Notes: generated by a model not told the origin, from the sequence alone. A DNA stretch of 64,000 nucleotides from Streptomyces spirodelae (GCF_017676385.1 NZ_JAFFZN010000021.1:62001-126000); one strand, 5' to 3'; numbered from the stretch's first letter, positions 7,209-16,019 are shown. A program made the numbers and translations.

Positions 7209-9052
7209 CGGGCTGGATCGACTTCGCGCGGGGGATGCGCGAGGAGGGCAGCACCGTACGGGCGATGGCGGGCACGCTGGCCAACCGCGGTCCGGACGAC
7301 GAGGCGGTGTGGACGGACCGGGACGCCGCGCTGGGGCACCGCAGGCTCGCCGTGATCGATGTGGACGACTCCACCCAGCCGATGACCGCCGAGCACGACG
7401 GGCGCACCCTCGCGGTCCTGGTGCACAACGGCGAGATCTACAACTACCGCGAGGTGCGGGCTCGACTGACGTCGCTGGGTCACCGGTTCCGTACCGCCGG
7501 GGACACCGAGGTGGTGCTGCGCGCTTATCTGGAGTGGGGCGCGGAGTGTGTCACGCGGCTGGACGGGATGTTCGCGTTCGCCGTGTGGGACCCGCGCAGC
7601 AGGCAGCTGCTCCTGGCGCGGGACCGGCTGGGCATCAAACCGCTGTACTACGCGCGCACGGCGCACGGTCTCCTCTTCGGCTCGGAGCCCAAGGCACTGC
7701 TGGCGCATCCCTCGCTGGAGTGCGTGGTCGACGCGGAGGGGCTGGCGGAACTGCTGGCCTACATCGCGACACCGGGGCACGCCGTCTACCGGGGCATCCG
7801 GGAGCTGCCCGCCGGGCACACAGCGGTGCTGCGGGAGGGCGCGGGCGGTGCGGTGCTGAGCGAGTCGCGGTACTGGTCGCTCCCCAACCACGAGCACCCC
7901 GACACCCTTGAGCACACGATCGAGACGGTGCGCGGGCTGCTGCAGGAGTCGGTCGGCTCCCATCTGGTGGCCGACGTACCGCTGTGCACGCTGCTGTCGG
8001 GCGGTGTGGACTCCAGCGCGCTGGCGGCCTTCGCGGCCCGCGCGGGGGCCGGGCGGCCGCGTACCTTCGCCGTGGACTTCGAGGGGCACACGGAGCGGTT
8101 CCGCAAGGACTTCTGGCACGAGGACCCGGACGCCCCGTACGCGGCCGAGGTCGCCCGCCACGTGGGCACCGACCACGAGCCGGTGGTGCTGCGTACCGCC
8201 GAGCTGGCCGACCATGTGGTGGACGCGGCCGCACTGCGGGCCCAGGATCTGCCCCGGCCGATCCCCGACATGGACCGCTCGCTGTATCTGCTGCTGCGCG
8301 CGGTACGGCAGCGCTCCACGGTGGCGCTGATGGGCGAGGTCGCCGACGAGCTGTTCGGCGGCTACCAGTCCTTCCGCGACCCGACACTGGTGGACACCGC
8401 GAACTTCCCCTGGGTGACGATGGGGCTGCGGGTGGCTCCGCACGGGATGAGCACCGGGCTGCTGGACCCGGGGCTGCTGCGCAAGATCGACGTACCCGGC
8501 TACTCGGCGCAGCGCTGGTCGGAGACGGTGGCCGAAGTGGCAGACGTGCCCGGCGAGTCGGAGACCGAGCGGGTCATGCGGCGGGTCGGGCACGCGCATC
8601 TGACGCGCTGGCTGCCGCTGCTGCTCTCCCGCGACGACCGGCTGAGCATGGCCGTGGGGCTCGAACTGCGGGTGCCGTACTGCGACCACCGGCTGGTGGA
8701 GTACGTCTACAACATCCCATGGGCGATGAAGACGGCCGACGGCCGCGAGAAGAGCGTGCTGCGCTCGGCCGTCGCCGACCTGCTCCCCGAGTCGGTCACC
8801 CAGCGCCGCAAGAGCCCCTTCCCCATCACCCAGGACCCGGACTACGGGCAGGTGCTGCGGCGGCGCTTCAACGCGGTCGTCGCCGACCCGGCCAGCCCCG
8901 TACGGCCGCTGCTGGACGGGCCGGCCTGCGCCGAGCTGGCGGCCGAGGACCGGCCGGTCGCGGTGGACGGATGGGGCGAGCGCCGCAACGTCGAGATGGT
9001 CCTCCAGCTCGACGCCTGGCTGCGCCACTACCGCGTCCGGCTGGACCTGTGA
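7196..9052 (+). CDS. Asparagine-synthase-like amidotransferase, 618 aa
   Basis: The protein begins MCGIAGW, so the catalytic N-terminal cysteine of the glutaminase domain is present. The synthetase domain carries the pyrophosphate loop SGGVDSS (about residues 268-274). The length is typical of AsnB-type enzymes. In lysolipin- and xantholipin-type pathways such enzymes amidate a polyketide carboxylate, leading to the lactam/isoquinolinone nitrogen. That is the likely job here, since the gene sits between a glycosyltransferase and a TenA-like/P450/ferredoxin run. The ATG at 7196 must be the start because Cys2 follows it directly. Confidence 0.9.
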   Translation: MCGIAGWIDFARGMREEGSTVRAMAGTLANRGPDDEAVWTDRDAALGHRRLAVIDVDDSTQPMTAEHDGRTLAVLVHNGEIYNYREVRARLTSLGHRFRTAGDTEVVLRAYLEWGAECVTRLDGMFAFAVWDPRSRQLLLARDRLGIKPLYYARTAHGLLFGSEPKALLAHPSLECVVDAEGLAELLAYIATPGHAVYRGIRELPAGHTAVLREGAGGAVLSESRYWSLPNHEHPDTLEHTIETVRGLLQESVGSHLVADVPLCTLLSGGVDSSALAAFAARAGAGRPRTFAVDFEGHTERFRKDFWHEDPDAPYAAEVARHVGTDHEPVVLRTAELADHVVDAAALRAQDLPRPIPDMDRSLYLLLRAVRQRSTVALMGEVADELFGGYQSFRDPTLVDTANFPWVTMGLRVAPHGMSTGLLDPGLLRKIDVPGYSAQRWSETVAEVADVPGESETERVMRRVGHAHLTRWLPLLLSRDDRLSMAVGLELRVPYCDHRLVEYVYNIPWAMKTADGREKSVLRSAVADLLPESVTQRRKSPFPITQDPDYGQVLRRRFNAVVADPASPVRPLLDGPACAELAAEDRPVAVDGWGERRNVEMVLQLDAWLRHYRVRLDL

Positions 9053-9088
9053 GAGCGAGATGCCGCGAGAGCGAACGGAGAGGGCGAG

Positions 9089-9763
9089 ATGAAGCTGAGT
9101 GATCAGCTCAAGGAACTGGCCGCGCCGGTGCTGGAGAAGGTGCTGGCACACCCGTTCTGGTCGGGGCTGCGGGACGGCTCCCTGCCGGGCGAGTCGCTGG
9201 CGTACTTCGTCGAGCAGGACACCGGGCAGCTGCTGCCCGCCTACGCGAGGGCGCTGGCCCGTACAGCGGCCGCCGCCGAGCGGGACGCGCACACGGCGCT
9301 GCTGGGCCGCTCGATCACCGGCACCCTGGAGGCCCGCGACCGGCTGCGGGAGAAGTACGCTCAGCTGGCCGGGGGCATGGGCCTGCCCGAGCCGCCGACC
9401 CAGCCGCCGGAGGCGGGCCCGGTCACCCATGCGCACTGCGCGTTCTTCAACGCCTCCAGCGCCGCTTCCTTCGCCGCGGGCGTCGGGGCGCTGCTGCCGA
9501 TGGTGTGGTTCAACCACCAGGTCTCCGACGACCTGCTGGAGCGCCGTACGCCCGGCTCCCGGTACGCCGAGTGGATCGGGATCTACCACCCGGGCGAGGG
9601 CTACCGCTACGCGGTGCGCGCGTTCCTGGGGCTGGCCGACGAGCTGGGCGAGACGGCCTCACCGGCCGAACGGGACCGGCTGATCGAGCACTTCCGTACC
9701 GGTGTCCGCCACGAGTGGGCGTTCGCCGAAGCCTCCTGGACCCGCCCCGAGTGGCCCGTATGA
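9089..9763 (+). CDS. TenA/thiaminase-II-fold protein lacking the catalytic cysteine, 224 aa
   Basis: A haem-oxygenase-like helical protein of the TenA family with normal length. Asp44 (in EQDTGQ) and the C-terminal Glu209 (in HEWAF) match positions that line the TenA active site. The segment that normally reads LLPC carries Met138 instead of the nucleophilic cysteine (LLPMVWFNH). Ordinary thiaminase chemistry should therefore be impossible. Its position between the amidotransferase and P450 suggests recruitment for polyketide or amine tailoring, perhaps as a binding or oxygenase-type protein. A strong GAG-rich ribosome site precedes the ATG. Downstream, its stop overlaps an alternative P450 start. 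Confidence 0.8.
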   Translation: MKLSDQLKELAAPVLEKVLAHPFWSGLRDGSLPGESLAYFVEQDTGQLLPAYARALARTAAAAERDAHTALLGRSITGTLEARDRLREKYAQLAGGMGLPEPPTQPPEAGPVTHAHCAFFNASSAASFAAGVGALLPMVWFNHQVSDDLLERRTPGSRYAEWIGIYHPGEGYRYAVRAFLGLADELGETASPAERDRLIEHFRTGVRHEWAFAEASWTRPEWPV

Positions 9764-9813
9764 CGGCCGCGGCAGCAGGAACTCCATCACCGACCGACCC
9801 CGGAGGGACAACC

Positions 9814-11013
9814 GTGAGCACTCAGACCCCGCCCAGGTATCCGTTCGCCTGGACCCCGCCCATGCAGGTGCCCGAAGCGCTGCGGCACGTGCACGGCAGC
9901 TCCGCGATGGAGGTGACGCTGCCGAGCGGGGACGTGGCGACGCTCGTGACCCGGTACAAGGACGTGCGCGCCCTGTTCGCCGACAAGCGTCTGTCCCGGA
10001 ACATCGCGCGGCCCGACTGTGCGCGCATCTCCAAGGACAACGACCTGTTCATGGACCCGGAGATCGACCCCGACCCGCCCAAGCACACCCAGGTGCGCTC
10101 CCTGGTGACCAAGGCGTTCACCGCGCGCCGGATCGAGGCGCTGCGGCCCTATGTGCAGCAGGTCGCCGACGAGCTGCTGGACGAGATGGCGGCCGGGCCG
10201 CAGCCGGTGGAGCTGAACGAGGCGCTGGCGTTCCCGCTGCCGATCAAGGTGATCTGCAAGCTGCTGGGCGTTCCGGCCGAGGACCGCGACCAGTTCCGCG
10301 CCTATGTGGACGGCTTCCTGTCCGTCACCAAGCTGCCGCCCGAGGAGGTCGGGCAGTGCCGGCAGAACCTGTGGAAGTACCTGGGCGACCTGATCGACGC
10401 CAAGCGCGAGAAGCCCGGTGACGACCTGGTCAGCGAGCTGATCCGGGTCCGCGACGAGGAGGACAACCGGCTCAACGACCACGAGTTGCACTTCTGGTGC
10501 CAGGGGCTGCTGATCGCCGGCTATGTGACCACCGCCAGCCAGATCGGCACCGGAACCGCCGTACTGCTGCACCACCCGGAACTGGTGCGGCAGATCCAGG
10601 AGGACTGGTCGCTGGTGCCCTCCACCGTGGAGGAGCTGCTGCGCACCCAGATCATGGGCTCCTCGGTGGGCACCATGCGGTACGCGGTGGAGGACATCCC
10701 GCTCTCGGACGGTTCCGTCATCAAGAAGGGCACCAGCGTGCTGCTGTCGGAGGAGGGGGCCAATATGGACCCCGAGGTCTTCGACAACCCCTTCGAGCTG
10801 GACATCCGCCGCCAGGAGAACCACCACATGACCTTCGGCGCCGGCATCCACTACTGCGTGGGCGCCGCGCTGGCCCGGATGGAGCTCCAGGTGGCCACCG
10901 AGTCGCTGCTGCGGCGCTTCCCCGACATCCGGCTCGCCGCACCCGCCGAGGAACTGCCGCGGGCGCTGGGCGGGTTCATGGAGGGCTTCACCGAGATACC
11001 CGTGGAGTGGTGA
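9814..11013 (+). CDS. Cytochrome P450 with altered I-helix, 399 aa
   Basis: The haem-binding signature TFGAGIHYCVGAALAR places the cysteine ligand at 348, and the K-helix ExxR is in VEELLRTQ. The oxygen-activation segment reads AGYVTT (about residues 236-241): the threonine is kept, but the usual acidic residue before it is valine. I prefer the GTG at 9814 because GGAGGG lies 6 nt upstream; an in-frame ATG at 9760 overlapping the TenA stop is the alternative. The ferredoxin gene follows with a 1-nt overlap. Lysolipin-type pathways use a P450 to make a methylenedioxy bridge, which is one candidate reaction. Confidence 0.9.
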   Translation: MSTQTPPRYPFAWTPPMQVPEALRHVHGSSAMEVTLPSGDVATLVTRYKDVRALFADKRLSRNIARPDCARISKDNDLFMDPEIDPDPPKHTQVRSLVTKAFTARRIEALRPYVQQVADELLDEMAAGPQPVELNEALAFPLPIKVICKLLGVPAEDRDQFRAYVDGFLSVTKLPPEEVGQCRQNLWKYLGDLIDAKREKPGDDLVSELIRVRDEEDNRLNDHELHFWCQGLLIAGYVTTASQIGTGTAVLLHHPELVRQIQEDWSLVPSTVEELLRTQIMGSSVGTMRYAVEDIPLSDGSVIKKGTSVLLSEEGANMDPEVFDNPFELDIRRQENHHMTFGAGIHYCVGAALARMELQVATESLLRRFPDIRLAAPAEELPRALGGFMEGFTEIPVEW

Positions 11014-11210
11014 TGCTCCGAGTGACGGCGAACTCCGAGACCTGCGCGGTCAGCAGTCTGTGCGTCTACCGGCTGCCCGGCGTCTTCGACCAGGACGAGG
11101 ACGGGCTGGTCGTCGTGCTGGACGAGACCCCTTCGGGGGAGTTCCACGAGGAGGTGCGGCGCGCTGCCCGTGGGTGCCCCACCAAGTCCATCCGCGTCAC
11201 GGAGGACTGA
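11013..11210 (+). CDS. [3Fe-4S]-type ferredoxin, 65 aa
   Basis: A small acidic ferredoxin of the kind paired with actinomycete P450s. Three cysteines follow the pattern ETC...SLC...GCP, which fits a three-iron cluster. The TGATG overlap with the P450 stop shows coupled translation and indicates that this protein delivers electrons to that P450. The length is normal for the family. No ferredoxin reductase is encoded nearby, so a general cellular reductase would have to supply electrons. Confidence 0.9.
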   Translation: MLRVTANSETCAVSSLCVYRLPGVFDQDEDGLVVVLDETPSGEFHEEVRRAARGCPTKSIRVTED

Positions 11211-11260
11211 CCTTCGGCCGGTTCCGCCTCACCGCCTCCCCGCGGAGCACGAACCGGCCC

Positions 11261-11306
11261 CCGCGACGCAAGGGTCCCGGCAGCTGCCGGGACCCTTGCG
11301 TCGCGG
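11261..11306. terminator. Perfect 46-bp inverted repeat between convergent genes
   Basis: Two 23-nt arms are exactly complementary with no spacer. It lies between the ferredoxin gene (+) and the ATP-grasp gene (-), the expected place for a bidirectional terminator. There is no T-tract. Confidence 0.8.
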
Positions 11307-11337
11307 CTGCGGTACTGCGTGTCGCCGCCGGTTCCGG

Positions 11338-12525
11338 CTAGCGGATCACGTGCGGAAGGAAGCGCGCGTACTCGTCGGTGACGAGCCCCGCGGACTCCCG
11401 GATACCCAGTCCCGCCGCCTCGCCGTCCACCACCCAGGTGCCCAGCACCGTGCGGTTGCCGTCGAAGTCCGGCAGCGGGCACAGGGCCTGGTAGCAGCAC
11501 GGCTCGTCCCGTACCGAAGCGTCGGTGCCCGGGTCGTGCAGGGTGACGCCCGCGCCCTCGCGGCCCAGCAGCGGCTTGGCCGCCCAGCCGGTGGTCCGGG
11601 CCAGCTCACGCGGGCCGTCCAGATAGGCGGGAAGCAGGTTGGGGTGGCCGGGGAACAGCTCCCACAGGATGGCCAGCAGCGCCTTGTTGGACAGCAGCAT
11701 CTTCCAGGCCGGCTCGATCCACATGGTGGTGCCTGTGCCGCCCCCGTTGTCGAGGGTCTCCAGCACATGCGGGCCGAACCGGTCGGAGGCCAGCCACTCC
11801 CACGGGTAGAGCTTGAAGCAGGCGCGGACGAACTTCAGCCGCTGGTCGACGAACCGGCCCGAGAGCCGGTCCCAGCCGATCTCCTCCACGGGTATCGCGA
11901 CCGTCTCCAGACCGGCCTGCTCGGCCGTCTCCTGGAGGTAGGCGACGGTCATCAGATCCTCGCCCAGCTCGTCGCGCGCCGAGTGGGCGAAGTGCACGGG
12001 CGCGCCCGGCGGCAGCAGCGCCGCCTGCTTCTTCCACACCTCGACCAGCCGCTCGTGCAGCGAGTTCCACTGGTCGGCGCCGGGAAAGCGCTCCTCCATC
12101 CAGAACCACTGCGGGGAAGCGGCCTCGACCAGTGAGGTGGGGGTGTCGGCGTTGTACTCCAGCAGCTTGGCAGGGCCGCCGCGCCCGTCGTAGTGCAGGT
12201 CGAACCTGCCGTAGAGGCTGGGCAGTTCATCGCGACGCCGCCAGCTCTCGGCGACGCGGTCCACCAGCGCCCGGTCGGTGATGCCCAGGTCGGCGAACCT
12301 GTTCTCCGCCACGATGTGCGCGGCGGCGCGCAGGCACATGCCGTGCAGCTCCTCCACGACCTCCTCGAGGGCTTCCACCTCGGGCAGGGTGAAGGAGTAG
12401 TAGGCGCTCTCGTCCCAGTACGGGCGCAGCGAGCCGTCGGGGTACCGGGTCAGCGGGTAGATGCAGCCCTGCTCCTCGACGGTCTCCTGCCAGCCGGGGC
12501 GCGGGTCGATGGTGTGGCGTTCCAC
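11338..12525 (-). CDS. Glutathionylspermidine-synthase-like ATP-grasp ligase (YgiC/YjfC type), 395 aa
   Basis: The sequence fits the glutathionylspermidine synthetase C-terminal-like ATP-grasp family: LLEYNADTPTSLVEA near residue 140, and WAAKPLLGREGAGV with LGTWVVDGEAAGLGIRES toward the end. These proteins ligate an amine to a carboxylate using ATP, but the substrate of the stand-alone bacterial form is unknown. The GTG at 12525 follows GGAGGG. Together with the small secreted-looking protein upstream it resembles the widely conserved ygiB-ygiC type pair, so it probably belongs to the chromosomal backbone and not to the polyketide pathway. Confidence 0.8.
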   Translation of the reverse strand: MERHTIDPRPGWQETVEEQGCIYPLTRYPDGSLRPYWDESAYYSFTLPEVEALEEVVEELHGMCLRAAAHIVAENRFADLGITDRALVDRVAESWRRRDELPSLYGRFDLHYDGRGGPAKLLEYNADTPTSLVEAASPQWFWMEERFPGADQWNSLHERLVEVWKKQAALLPPGAPVHFAHSARDELGEDLMTVAYLQETAEQAGLETVAIPVEEIGWDRLSGRFVDQRLKFVRACFKLYPWEWLASDRFGPHVLETLDNGGGTGTTMWIEPAWKMLLSNKALLAILWELFPGHPNLLPAYLDGPRELARTTGWAAKPLLGREGAGVTLHDPGTDASVRDEPCCYQALCPLPDFDGNRTVLGTWVVDGEAAGLGIRESAGLVTDEYARFLPHVIR

Positions 12526-12555
12526 GCGGTCCCTCCTCTCGTCGGCCGCGCCCGC

Positions 12556-12987
12556 TCAGCCGCCGTAGCTGCCACCGCCGCTGCTGCCGTTCCCGTCGTC
12601 ATCGTCGTCGCAGCCGAAGCCCGCCCGCTCGACGGCCGCCGCGTGGACGAACGTGCCGCCCTTCGCCCGGCCCTTCGCCTCGTTGCCGCCGTAGTACCAG
12701 ACGTTCTCACGCGCTTCGGCGCCCCCGGCGGCGGGGAAGGCGGCGTTCCTGGCCGCGGCCGCGGTGCCGCCGGTTTCGCACTGGCTGGGGGGCAGGATGC
12801 GGTAGCCGCGCACCGCGTCGTAGCTGTCGGGGTCCACGCACCGACGGTCCGGCTCCGACGAGTAGCCGGACAGCGCCACCGCGAGGGCGCCCATGCCGCC
12901 GAGTACGACGGTCGAGGAGCGGAGCTTGCGCCGCGGAGCACGTACGGCTTCCTTGTCGGTGCTGTGCGCTTTCGGCGTACTGGCCAT
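12556..12987 (-). CDS. Small membrane-anchored protein next to the YgiC-like ligase, 143 aa
   Basis: After a basic N-terminus (RAPRRKLRSST) there is one hydrophobic segment (about residues 27-43), then an extracytoplasmic-looking part with three cysteines and a C-terminus rich in Asp and then Gly/Ser (DDDDDG, GGGSYGG). It resembles the YgiB-like partners encoded next to YgiC-type ligases, although similarity cannot be scored here. It is separated from the ligase by about 30 nt and is probably co-transcribed with it. Function unknown. Confidence 0.65.
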   Translation of the reverse strand: MASTPKAHSTDKEAVRAPRRKLRSSTVVLGGMGALAVALSGYSSEPDRRCVDPDSYDAVRGYRILPPSQCETGGTAAAARNAAFPAAGGAEARENVWYYGGNEAKGRAKGGTFVHAAAVERAGFGCDDDDDGNGSSGGGSYGG

Positions 12988-13060
12988 GCGAGTTCCCCCT
13001 GAGTACGACTGAGATCGGCCTGCCGCAGCACACCCTAGTGGGTGAGTGCGACGCTCTCGA

Positions 13061-13258
13061 TCAGACGTTCACAGCTGGCGATGTGGTTCCGGGCCGCGTC
13101 TCGGCCTCGAACTCGATGGCTCCTGCCGGGATTTCGATCCGCGTCATACGGGCGAAAGCCTCACGCAGGTACGCGCGCAGGCACCAGGCCACCGTGAGCG
13201 TCACCAGCGGCCAGATCACGGCCTCGACGTACTTGAGAACGAGCTCGGCCACATCCAT
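13061..13258 (-). CDS. Small one-helix membrane protein, 65 aa
   Basis: One hydrophobic helix (about residues 10-28, VEAVIWPLVTLTVAW) is followed by a basic stretch and a polar C-terminal tail. The ATG at 13258 has AGGA at good spacing; a GTG at 13276 is also possible. This form, a helix followed by a short cytoplasmic tail, is common among small Streptomyces proteins of unknown function. It lies just upstream of the YgiB/YgiC-like genes in the same direction and may belong to that operon. Confidence 0.5.
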   Translation of the reverse strand: MDVAELVLKYVEAVIWPLVTLTVAWCLRAYLREAFARMTRIEIPAGAIEFEAETRPGTTSPAVNV

Positions 13259-13294
13259 GGGGGCATCCTGGCCCACGGCGTACCCGGCCGCATG

Positions 13295-13332
13295 CGGACG
13301 GTCCGGCAGCGTCCTTGCTGCCGGACCGTCCG
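13295..13332. terminator. Hairpin after the 13352-14971 monooxygenase gene
   Basis: A perfect 15-bp stem with an 8-nt loop lies directly downstream of the flavin hydroxylase stop codon. It separates that gene from the YgiC-type block. Confidence 0.75.
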
Positions 13333-13351
13333 AACCGCGCTCCGCGAGAGC

Positions 13352-14971
13352 TCAGCTGCGCGGATACTGCTCGCGCAGCGCCTGGCCCAGGGCCGCCTTC
13401 GGGTCGGCTGTCGCGCCGTCGGAGCGCCAGGCCACGAACCCGTCGGGACGGATGAGAACGGCGCCGTCGGCGCCGATGCCGTACGCCTCGGCAAGGGACC
13501 GCCCGTCGGCGGCCACCAGCGTGGCGCCGGGCCCGCCGACCCGGTGGGCGTCCAGCCGCACACCGGTGTCAGCGGTGACCGCCGCTGCGGCGTCGACCCA
13601 CACCTGCCCCTGCTCGGCGGTCAGGAGCACGGGCGCCCGGCCGTACAGGTCGAGGGTGGAGATCCGCTCGCCCGCGCGGTCGAGTTCCACGTGCGGGGCG
13701 CGTGTGCCCGGCTCGCCGCACAGGGCCTGCGGCGGCACCGGCGGTCCTTCGCCGTAGCGGTAGCCGAAGACGGTGGTGCTGTACGCCTCGGCGGGGTCGG
13801 GGCCCTCGCCTTCGCCGTCGCCGTCCGGGCCGGTGCGTTCCTGCATCATGCCGAGGGCCTGCTGGAGCGTCATCCAGGCGACCGGGTGGCGCTCGGTCTG
13901 GTAGGTGTCCAGCAGTTCGGGCCCCGACTCGCCGTCGAGCACCGCGGCCAGCTTCCAGGCCAGGTTGTTGGCGTCCTGGATGCCGAGGCTGGCGCCGAAC
14001 CCGCCGGTGGGCGGAACCAGGTGGGCGGCGTCGCCGACGAGGAAGACCCGCCCCCTGCGGTACTCGCGTGCGACCTGCGCTCCGATGATGAAGCTCAGCC
14101 ACTTGGCGCCGCCCGCCGGCAGTTGGGAAACGATGCGCACGTCCAGATCGGGCTGGCCGATGGCGGCGCGCACCAGCTCGACCGCCTGCTGTTCGGTGAT
14201 GGTCTCCAGTGTCTCGCCCTCGGGCATGGCGGTGGCGAAGATCCAGCGCTGCTTGCCGTCGTGCGCGAACAGGATGGTGGAGGGCGCGGGCTTGTCCAGG
14301 TAGCAGACACCGACGTCGCGGCCCCGTGCCGCCTGGCTCAGGTCCGCCTCGAAGAGCACCGAGAGCGTGGTGGCGAACTCGCCGGGCCCGTCCGCCACGA
14401 TGCCCAGCTCCTGGCGGATGGGGCTGCGGCTGCCGTCGGCGGCTACGAGGTAGGCGGCGTGTACCGTGCGCTCCTGCCCGCTCGCGGTGTCCCTCAGGAC
14501 GGCGGTGACCCCGTCCTCGGACTGGGTGAAGGAGACCAGTTCGGTGCCGAAGGCCAGCTCGGCGCCCAGTTCGGCGGCGCGGCCGCGCAGCAGGTGTTCG
14601 AGCCGGTCCTGGTCGATCGGTGCCCACTCGCAGGGGCTGACGCCGCCGGTGGGATCGGGCTGGTCGGTGGGGCCGCTGAACATCTCGGGGCCGGCCAGCG
14701 TCTCGGCACGGATCATCAGCAGCTTGCTGAAGTCGGTGGCCAGGCTGGCCTCGGACCAGATGGGGTCCTCCAGCCCGACCTGCCGGTACAGCTCGACCGT
14801 GCGCGGGTTGACGCCGCGCGAGCGCGGGTGGCTGAGGGTGTCGGGGTGGCGTTCGACGACGAGCGAGCGGATGCCGTGCCAGCCGAGGAACACCGCGGTG
14901 GACAGCCCTGTCACCGCGCCTCCCACGACCAGTACCGGAACCTGCTGCGGGGCCTGCGGGGTATCGCTCAT
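13352..14971 (-). CDS. FAD-dependent aromatic polyketide hydroxylase (TcmG/RdmE type), 539 aa
   Basis: A class A flavoprotein monooxygenase. It has an N-terminal FAD site VLVVGGAVTGLS, the middle DG motif (LVAADGSRSPIR, about residue 190) and the ribityl-binding GDAAHLVPPTGGFGASLGIQDANNLAWKLA block (about residues 315-345). A C-terminal thioredoxin-like extension (about 420-539) marks the large polyketide hydroxylase group. It would hydroxylate the ring system using NAD(P)H and O2. It is the second gene of an operon with the methyltransferase upstream (31 nt gap), driven by the SARP box at 16073-16104. Confidence 0.9.
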   Translation of the reverse strand: MSDTPQAPQQVPVLVVGGAVTGLSTAVFLGWHGIRSLVVERHPDTLSHPRSRGVNPRTVELYRQVGLEDPIWSEASLATDFSKLLMIRAETLAGPEMFSGPTDQPDPTGGVSPCEWAPIDQDRLEHLLRGRAAELGAELAFGTELVSFTQSEDGVTAVLRDTASGQERTVHAAYLVAADGSRSPIRQELGIVADGPGEFATTLSVLFEADLSQAARGRDVGVCYLDKPAPSTILFAHDGKQRWIFATAMPEGETLETITEQQAVELVRAAIGQPDLDVRIVSQLPAGGAKWLSFIIGAQVAREYRRGRVFLVGDAAHLVPPTGGFGASLGIQDANNLAWKLAAVLDGESGPELLDTYQTERHPVAWMTLQQALGMMQERTGPDGDGEGEGPDPAEAYSTTVFGYRYGEGPPVPPQALCGEPGTRAPHVELDRAGERISTLDLYGRAPVLLTAEQGQVWVDAAAAVTADTGVRLDAHRVGGPGATLVAADGRSLAEAYGIGADGAVLIRPDGFVAWRSDGATADPKAALGQALREQYPRS

Positions 14972-15002
14972 GGGTTGGGACTCCTCTTCTCGGGCGGCCC
15001 GC

Positions 15003-16019
15003 TCAGCCGGCCTTGCGGCAGATCACGAGCGTGTCGTAGTCGCTCAGCGGCAGCACCTCGGTCGAGGCGAACCCGGCGCGCTCGGCGTGCGCGACGGCCT
15101 CCGAGACCGGGTATTCCGAACCGCCGTCGGTGACCAGCAGCATGTCCAGGCTGATGACGAGGTTCTCCACGTGGTCGGGCTCGTCGTCCAGCATCCGGTC
15201 GTAGATCAGCAGCGCGCCGCCGGGGTTGACGGCCTGGTACGCCTTGGCGATCAGTTCGCCGCGCTGCTTCTCGTCCCAGTCGTGCAGCACGTGCCCGAGG
15301 TTGACGACATCGGCGCTGGGCAGCGGGTCGGTGAAGAAGCTGCCGCCGTGGAAGGTGACCTTGCCGGTCAGCCCGTACTCGGCGACCTTCTCGTCGAACA
15401 GCGGCTCCATCGGCGGCAGGTCGAAGACGTGCCCTGCCAGGTGCGGCTGGGCCTTGACGATGATGGAGCACAGGTTGCCGCGGGCGCCGCCGACGTCCAG
15501 GACTGAGCTGTAGCCGCTCCAGTCGAACTTCCCCACCAGCTCGGGGCCCACGACATGGGTGAGAGCGTCCATCATGCCGACGAACTGCCGCAGGATGTGC
15601 GGGTTCCTGGTGACTTCCTCGAAGTCGCTGCCGGACTGCTGCTGACCGGTGCGCAGCGCCTCGGACAGCCTGCCCCAGGCGGGGTAGAGGTTGCGGTTGG
15701 AGCGCTCCAGGAAGCCGCCGACGTAGGTGTGCTTGCCGCGCACCAGGTAGGTGCCGGCGCCCTCGGCGTTGCCGAACCTGCCGCCCTCCTCGCGGGTGAG
15801 CAGGCCCAGGGCAGCCAGCAGGTTGAGCCAGTCGCTCAGCCCGCGGCCGTGCAGGCCCAGCTCCTTGCGGATCTCCTCCTGGGTCGAGGGGCCCTTCTCG
15901 TCGAGGGTGGTGAACAGGCCCAGTTCGACGGCGGTCAGCAGCGCCTTCGCGTCGCAGAACGCGTTGCTCAGCCGGATGATTCCGGCCGGGGTGCTGACAT
16001 CCAGGCTGGTGTGCGTCAT
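15003..16019 (-). CDS. SAM-dependent O-methyltransferase (DnrK/TcmO-like), 338 aa
   Basis: The N-terminal dimerisation and winged-helix part carries VELGLFTTLDEKG. The SAM-binding loop reads VLDVGGARGNL (about residue 175), followed by FDLPPMEP and the post-I motif LGHVLHDWDEKQ. The length is normal for plant-type O-methyltransferases of aromatic polyketides. It probably methylates a phenol. It is one of three such enzymes here and is transcribed with the downstream hydroxylase from a SARP-type promoter. Confidence 0.9.
   Translation of the reverse strand: MTHTSLDVSTPAGIIRLSNAFCDAKALLTAVELGLFTTLDEKGPSTQEEIRKELGLHGRGLSDWLNLLAALGLLTREEGGRFGNAEGAGTYLVRGKHTYVGGFLERSNRNLYPAWGRLSEALRTGQQQSGSDFEEVTRNPHILRQFVGMMDALTHVVGPELVGKFDWSGYSSVLDVGGARGNLCSIIVKAQPHLAGHVFDLPPMEPLFDEKVAEYGLTGKVTFHGGSFFTDPLPSADVVNLGHVLHDWDEKQRGELIAKAYQAVNPGGALLIYDRMLDDEPDHVENLVISLDMLLVTDGGSEYPVSEAVAHAERAGFASTEVLPLSDYDTLVICRKAG

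Noticed and set aside
6977..9589. 870-residue minus-strand open frame opposite the glycosyltransferase, amidotransferase and TenA-like genes
   Set aside because: It spans three well-supported plus-strand genes and has no domain signature; a shadow frame.
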